64,000 nucleotides of DNA from Taeniopygia guttata (Eukaryota > Chordata > Aves > Passeriformes > Estrildidae), in NCBI RefSeq assembly GCF_048771995.1, contig NC_133030.1, forward strand, positions 54,034,001 through 54,098,000. The letters run 5' to 3'. Shown one piece after another: positions 57,385-64,000 of the stretch (position 1 is the stretch's first letter; every line of letters starts with the position of its first letter). The notes under the pieces were generated by a model. The model searched no databases. It had not been told where the DNA came from and saw nothing but the letters and a program-made list of their open reading frames with translations. The position numbers were made by a program, and so were the translations under genes.

Positions 57385-60300
57385 AGCCCCTCACAGTCCA
57401 GAGAGCTGTGTACAAACTTGTTGTCTTCTTTCCTTCTGAAGGTCATGGAAAAATTGGAAAAATTTTATTATTGTCACCTTCGTAATTATGCTGTGCTGCA
57501 ATATCTGTGAAAAAATATTTGAAGTCAGCTATTCAGAATTCTGGATAGGCTGTGTGCTGTACTATGAGTCTGCTACACACCTAGAGGCTTCAAATTTCAT
57601 CACAAAGCATGTTTCAATAAAGGTCTTAGAGGTCGTAGAAGTTTTAAAAATCTACAAGCTCAGGATCCACATTTTTCTGGATGGGAGATTATGAGTATTT
57701 AAAATAGATGTCAATTAGGTTGATTTTTCTGGTATTTCAAACAGGATATGCTCCTTAATTTGACACTATGCTTGTAAAAAAAAAAAAAAAAAGCGAGAAA
57801 TTAATTAAAATTTCTCCATATATTCTGGGTAGACCCTTTTTTTCATATTCCAGACAGTACTTCCATTTTATTACCAAGATATTGATGGGATAAAAACCAA
57901 GGCACTAAAATTATGGAGTGCTTTCAGACAATCACAGATTAAGGCTTAACAGCTGTCTGTGGTGAACACTCTGCTTAGGCACAGTTTAATGTTATTTTCT
58001 TGCTGTGTCAGACAGATCAAGAGATTTATTTCTTGTGAAAAACCAGGAGAACTCTGAATCCCAGCTTCCTCTCCACAAAAGAATGCTGGGAAAAAAAAAA
58101 AAAGAATAGTAGCATTAAGATAGTCTGATTAAAGCTGACTGTGAGTAGGTATTTTGAGAAATTTGTCAAGAGCTGTGTAAGTACTTGATTAATCATTACA
58201 AATTTATCTGTGGGCTACAGGAACGAGGCATAGTGATTTAGAGGGGAAAATCGGGTTTCATCTCTTTCAAGGAGATGCTTGCTGCCATACTGAGGCAAAT
58301 CTTCTGATGTAACTTGGCTCTTTATGCTGAAATCCTGCTTTGCAGTCAGCTGAGCCGAGGGTATTCTTAGCCAGTTAATATGCAGGTCAGTATAATGCAG
58401 CTGCTCTGCTCTGTGAAAGTAGGACAGACCACAGCTACTAGGAGTCACCAGGTTATTTCCTAACCAGAGGGGTGCTGGTTAACACTTGTCAGGAAATACC
58501 TCTGCCTTTTTTCCCCATGTCACTGACAAAACAAGGAAGAAAATCCCTCCAAAATGGGTGTTTCTGCACTGTGGGAGTTCCAATGACTCTTGTGATTGAC
58601 AAATTTAAAACTGTTTTAGATGCTGACAGCCCAGGATTTCTTCATCTCTGCTTTATTTGGATTAGATATATCTGAAAGAGTGAAAGGACTTTTATTTTGT
58701 CAAATTCAAGTTACTTTCTAAATTTCTAGTATTTAAAATAAAATCAGCAAGTTCACTCTAACCAGTGAAGTTTTTTATTATAAAGCAAAACTATAAAAAA
58801 AAATTATGACAGAATGCATTTTCTGTTTCTTGTTTTGGCTGTCCTTCGTAGTAGAGCTACAAAGCTAAGTTGCAGGAAGGGGCATCAAAGGATTGGGACT
58901 GTAAAAGAAGGGATTTTTCAGCTTTTCTTCCTCAGGGCATAGTTGCTCTTTCTAATGACTTTCCTAAAATCGTGTTTCCTCAGATCATTTGTTCAAAGTG
59001 AAATATCTCTCTTGGTTGTGGTTCTATAGAACTGTTCGAGTTTGTTTCATCTGACAGAAATACAGTTCTGAATTTATACTAAGAATAACCATGATGGCTT
59101 GGCCTCCTCTTTCATAGTTCAAGACAGAAAATTACAGGGGGGCATTCTTTTTCTAGAAACCTCTGCAAGTCACATTCCTATTATTTTATTTAATTTGCAT
59201 GTTATTTCCATCTTGATGAACTTCCCTGCATGTCCTTGGGTTTGTATGAATAAACATAATTACAGGTCATATGAGATGTATTTCCAACTCTGCTTTGCAG
59301 TTTTGTAGAATTAATTCATTAAATAATACTGATGCACCTGGCATTCAAAGTACCTTTCTAAATTGCCTTCTGCTCATCTCTTCTAATTTTTGGAACTGGA
59401 GTCATAATAAGTCTGGCTTAAAATCCAGAATTACTAGTTAGTCACTGCCAACCAGACCTCTTTCAGAAGCATATCTAAATACATCAGGAGATTTATTTGG
59501 CCCCAAAAGCACAGCTTCGGTATATATCAATATAAAATGCATAATCAGAGTGTATTGCTTCACCTGCATAATTATGATCTTCAGCTAGAAGCACATATTT
59601 TCATTGCCAAGTAGTCTGGATTTTAGCAAAAACATGAATTGTGTCTTACTAATTCAGTAAGATAAATGTTATATTTATAAGATTTCCTCTAGTTTGGTGA
59701 ATGAGAAGCTCAGCATCTACATTGATATGTGGTATAACTCTGTCCTACATAGGCAGTACTCTTTTAGATCTCATTAGGAAAGCAAACCAAGAAATTATCA
59801 CACAATAAAGAGTCCTTCTTGCAAATGTTAATTCTGGCAGCACAGAGACATCTTAGTTAATGTTGTATTAGCAGCATCTGGGAATGATGCAAGGACATTA
59901 GGTATGCAGCTAGTGTTTCAAAGCATGTACAATTAGCATCTCAAACAAGGCACTTACAAAGAGTGTAATTGGATAGCTGATGAATTGAGAATGCTTCTTC
60001 ACAATTTCTTTGATTTGCCTTTTTCCTATGTATTCTCTTTGGTCTTCCTTCAGATATAGGATAATCTTTGTTTTACAGTCATGTGGTTCCCCATGAAGGA
60101 AATACATGCATTTTAGTGACAGCACAAATGGACAAATAGCAATTTTTTTCTGAAATTAAGAGTTAATGTAATTGTAATAAATTCTTAGTCATCACTGACT
60201 ACCTGATAATGCTGAGCTGGTGTTCTATATGTATTCTGTCCTCCAACAAATGGAGCAACTAAAGCAATTATACCATTTCAATGTGTATTTCCCCCAGCTT

Positions 60301-61160
60301 TCAAAGCCCTCATGAAGCACAGCAATACAACATATGAACTTCAAGAGGGAGTCTATAAAGCAGAAATTCATTAAGTTTGACCTTTCTCTCTAAATGTTAC
60401 ACAAACTAGAAATGAAACACACCAGTGGTGCTGTATTTTGTGGTGCACATTCATTCTCTGCCGCACAAAGCTCAGTAAATGACTATTACCCAGCCAGGCA
60501 AATTTGCTGCTCAAGGCAGAGATCCTGTGCCATCAGATTGTGCACCTGGGCTCCCACTCTGCTCTGCACAATGTTCATTTGACTCTCACCAGCCACGAGA
60601 CAGGGAGCAGCGAAATCTATTGACAAACATTTACCATTATCAATGACAGCAAGAAGCCTGGAATGAAGGTGACTCTCCTACTGCCCGTCTTCGCTTTGTG
60701 ACCACAGTCAGGTCTGCAATCAGGGAGGCAGAGAAGAAGCTGACCCCAACCTGACCATTCCCAGAGACACCAGCACAAGCCACGTTTCTACAGAAGCTCC
60801 TCTGCTGGACCTTGCAGTAGTCATAGGATCAGCTTTGGTCAGAATGCAATTGTGCTTGTCAGGCCCATCATCCCCAGAATCCAGCTTTAGGATCAGTCAC
60901 AGGCTCAAGTCTCATTCTGTCCAGGGATCGCACAGAAGGCTTGAGCATTCTCAGGGTAACAGTTAAGGATCCAGGCAGTGTTTTACTGGCTGAGTCACAT
61001 TAATAGCCAGGTTACTTGCAACCAATGATTTGCTAACTGTCTCAGAAAGTTTCTCTTGCTGGAATGGAAAGTCTTGATGAGCAGTTATTTCTGCATGGAA
61101 GGCAAGAGTCGTCTTCTCTTCATCCACGGGCTGATCTTCATTTTGCACAGACTCAGTGTT
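57385..61160 (-). pseudogene. Unprocessed HSP90 alpha-like pseudogene
   Basis: Decayed copies of HSP90AA1 coding exons lie in gene order on the - strand: exon 2 about 61,020-61,160, exon 3 about 60,633-60,930, exon 4 about 59,958-60,092, exon 6 about 57,922-58,085 and exon 7 about 57,385-57,590. They are separated by intron-like DNA, so this is a duplicated gene and not a retrocopy. Exon 4 is best preserved ([11 protein letters not shown] intact, donor still GTAAGT). Exon 3 is about 70 bases shorter than the parent, with shifts and stops; the exon 2 start codon is lost and its frame broken; the exon 4 acceptor AG is gone. Exon 5 (charged linker) and exons 8-11 were not found. No working protein can come from it. 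Confidence 0.82.
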
Positions 61161-61164
61161 AGTA

Positions 61165-62570
61165 AGGATACACAGAGTTGAAACTTCACTGCATGCACAC
61201 CCACATATACACTTGACAGTGGCACATATGTTCTTAAACCACAAAAACATAAATAATTTGTCTTGAGAGCATAGGGAAGAGAAATTTAATTATTGTTTCA
61301 GATGTATCATTAATAATCTGGTATACATTTTAGATTTTTCACATTTCCCTCATTTCTGACTTAAGATATGAATAATTGTTTAAATCGAGAGGAAATTCTT
61401 AGGTTTTTTAATATAGCCATGTGAGATTTTATTATGAAGTAAGAAAAGTAATCACAGGATTTTATTTATTTTCACTAATTTATTTCACTTGTACATTCTG
61501 GGACATCCCAGAGATAAAATTTTGCTGTTATGACAAAGTAACAAACACAAGATTTTTACTCTCCTTTAACTGAAACACTACCTCAACAGGAATACTCTGA
61601 GGTAACTCTTCGCTTTTAACAATAAGCTTGAAAGTTCTCTGGGGAATGAGAGATAGTGGCTTAGTTGGTATAATGATGAGACTAATACAGATTTGTTTAT
61701 GGTCCCTTCAAGTCAGAATAATACTGCAAGAAAACACATTTTGTTGAAGGGACATGTTATATTGTAAAGTCCCTTCTCTTGATCATTTAACAGAAACCAA
61801 GTCTGAAACTACCTAAAGATGTAGATTTCCTCCTTAAGACAGGCTATTATTTCCTGTTCCTATTTAAGTTCTTCTTAAACAACCCCCTTTATTCACCTCT
61901 CATGAAAAAGGACCCCAAGGCCCTTGTGTCTGGCTACTAGCTGTTTTTATTTTGCCCCAATTCTCTCCTGTCACAGCTGTGGGAAGGAAAGTAGACAGAA
62001 GAAATAGAATAAATTATAATTTAAACTGACTAGAAATACTATGATGAGATTATGTTTGAATTTTCCAAAGGGAAGTGATGGAAAGAAACAGCCTGTAGCC
62101 ACATTTCAGCTTACATTAGAAGAGCAACTAATCTTCATCAGCTAAGTTTGGCAGTAAAAGAATCATTGTCATCACTCATCTTTCTGCAGAATTAGTGTAG
62201 GTAACCTTCAAGCCACCAGAAAATAACATTAAAAAAATAATTAAAAATCAGCCCATCTCTTGGTTTAGACATATAACAGAAGGAGAGTAGAGAGAAACTG
62301 AACAAGCCTCCTTAGGCATGGAGCAAGTCAAGGCAGCCATGGAGAGTGTCTTATTCTGACCTTCCACATATCAAAGGCCGACAAGGTTTGCTAACCCATG
62401 GACTAGAGGCAAGCAGTCTCCTTGGTTCTTGTTTAGAAACTAACATCATGATCCTGCACTTAAAAAGAATTTTATAAAAAATTATTTTTATAGAAGGTAA
62501 GTAAAATGCTTCCTACTCGAAACAATGTGGATTCATATTGATATTGCACAAAAATAAATGATAATGGTAA
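61165..62570. other. Gene-free stretch beyond the pseudogene
   Basis: AT-rich DNA without recognisable exons. If the duplicate once had its own promoter and exon 1, they would lie here or further right, but no TATA box with heat-shock element or CpG island remains. Confidence 0.4.
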
Positions 62571-62574
62571 GCTT

Positions 62575-62700
62575 TCAGAATGATGGAGTGTTTGAGGTTG
62601 GGAGGAACCTGTGGAGGTCACCTCATCTCTCTCTGCTCAAGCAGGGCCACGTGGAGCAGGTTGCCCATTACTGTGTCCACTAAGAGCTGCTCTGCAATGA
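62575..62700 (-). mobile_element. CR1-type LINE remnant
   Basis: The + strand reads GAGTGTTTGAGGTTGGGAGG, then ACCTGTGGAGGTCACCTCATC and CAAGCAGGGCCACGTGGAGC, GGTTGCCC. This resembles the antisense of the 3' part of the avian CR1 consensus (GGTTGGAAGGGACC... type). About 125 bases, diverged, truncated at both ends. Confidence 0.6.
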
Positions 62701-62704
62701 ACTA

Positions 62705-64000
62705 ATTGATGGGTGTCATCCCTTTGCAATTACAGAAAGCTGACCACAGCCCTCCCAGAAAAGCACTGAAAGGTAAAGCCTCTAAGGGAGTGGTTGGCTC
62801 AGCCCTAGCACACATGGCCTTGGCTCAAACAGCACCAAGGATGAGAGTGGCAGATTTCCTGGGAATGGGGGTGACTCGGGTGCTCTGATGGGCTGTGCAT
62901 GTTTCGGGATGCAAACGAAGAAAGTAACACCCTGACTTGTGAGAATAATCCATTAAAGCAAAAGAGAAGCTTATGAACCATGGTGCTGCCATGCTAATGA
63001 GGATTCCTCCTGGGTGTTTGTGCCCTGTGCAGTGGGCAAAGGGAGGTCTACGTGCAAGCCCTGCCACCCACCTAAGAGCTGGGACTGAGAGTGCAGCATC
63101 AGGTCTCTCCTGTTTGCAATGCTGTTAGAACTCACCAGATGGGGCTAATACAGCAAATATAAATATTCTCTATAGGAGTCATGTTGAATAAATATATAGA
63201 GACAGATAGAGAGAGCTATATATATTTGTGTATATGGCACAGGAGTTTTAGCCCTATAAAAGTTGTTTGGTTTCTTTTTTTTAAGTTAACCGCTTCAATG
63301 AGACCATTATTTTTAATAGACACTTTGTTAAATTAATTTTCCATAAATTATATGTTTAACTATTCAACCATTCTCTCCCACCCCACAAAGCAATAGCTGT
63401 CTCAGGAAATCTGTTGGTTGGATCAGGCTTGCTTATTTTTAACTTTTAAAAAACTCTAAACAAGTATAAAACCACATATATAAAAATTGAAGGTTTATCT
63501 TGAGATCAATTCCTAATTATTGTGCTTTTATCTATGTTTAAATAAGTGAATGTTGTAAAGATAAGTTGTTTATAAATGTGCACAGTTTTCCCTTCTCTTT
63601 TGGTACACTGATGCAGAGATTGATCCTGTCACATAAGTCCATCCCCAGATTTATTTTCCTGCAGAAATTCAACATATTTGGACATCACAGTAGAGTTTTA
63701 GTAAATTGATTAAAAAAAAAAAAAGGAAATGTATGCATATATCAAACATCCTCATCTTTGTCAAATCACTGAATCAGGAAGTTAGTACTTGAAAATTGAA
63801 AGTAATTGCCTGTGAAAGATGTCTGAATGGTGCTCTCTGTAATTTTACCATGCCTATAAGAAGCAATTCTATCATTTTTACTATTGAAAATTAGAAAATG
63901 AATAAAGATTTATTATGCATCTGCCCTATATTTGATTTTAGCTTGTTGTACCTACTCATGAAAAGAAAAATGACAGTGAACAAACAGACTTCAGATGGGA
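62705..64000. other. Right end of window, no gene seen
   Basis: AT-rich intergenic DNA with simple-sequence patches (TATATAGAGACAGATAGAGAGAGC near 63,195 and an A run at 63,712-63,724). The next gene expected by vertebrate synteny (WDR20) does not begin within the window as far as I can tell. Confidence 0.4.

Noticed and set aside
60600..61160. Reading the HSP90-like segment as a retrocopy
   Set aside because: Exon-2-, 3-, 4-, 6- and 7-like blocks are separated by hundreds of bases, exon 4 keeps a GTAAGT donor, and there is no poly(A) tail directly after an exon.
62706..62888. 60-codon + strand frame near the CR1 remnant
   Set aside because: Short, without splice or promoter context, and directly beside repeat-derived DNA.

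Overview
The window reads as bird nuclear DNA. It holds the 3' three quarters of the cytoplasmic dynein heavy chain gene DYNC1H1 (+ strand, running in from the left edge), then a gap of about 10 kb, then the complete HSP90AA1 gene (- strand) with its CpG-island promoter, then about 13 kb of mostly gene-free DNA. This DYNC1H1/HSP90AA1 neighbourhood is conserved in vertebrates. The 728-residue avian-type HSP90 alpha, the compact introns, a CR1-type LINE remnant and an ERVL-type LTR remnant all point to a bird; the species cannot be fixed from sequence alone.

1-32,570: 61 coding exons of DYNC1H1 could be placed base by base. All join in frame to give 3,317 residues, matching roughly human residues 1330-4646 (end of tail/linker, AAA1-AAA4 with their P-loops, stalk and microtubule-binding domain, AAA5, AAA6, C-terminal domain). 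Three introns have GC instead of GT donors. One intron carries a probable solo LTR in antisense. The poly(A) signal is at 32,546.

32,570-42,820: the gap between the two known genes. On the - strand I find a probable short gene that I cannot name. Its last three exons (38,677-38,747; 37,968-38,021; 35,679-36,167) join in frame, encode a Ser/Glu-rich protein with a basic C-terminus, and end in a stop codon followed 12 bases later by AATAAA. Further open - strand segments (39.2, 40.8, 41.3 kb, and a two-exon pair at 33.0-33.65 kb) may belong to it or to other transcripts, but are not proven.

42,825-50,030: HSP90AA1 with one non-coding and ten coding exons, 728 codons plus stop, ending in the TPR-binding MEEVD tail. 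Its promoter has a TATA box, a five-unit heat-shock element right behind the TATA box, a consensus CRE, CCAAT and GC boxes, and a second five-unit heat-shock-like element in intron 1.

50,030-64,000: a G-rich minisatellite next to the CpG island, an ERVL-type LTR fragment, a CR1 fragment, and a decayed, intron-containing HSP90 copy (exons 2, 3, 4, 6 and 7 recognisable, 57.4-61.2 kb) in the same order and orientation as HSP90AA1. That arrangement means a tandem gene duplication that died, not a retrocopy.

DYNC1H1 is the minus-end-directed microtubule motor, and HSP90AA1 the heat-inducible cytosolic chaperone. They are neighbours by conserved synteny; nothing in the sequence shows co-regulation.
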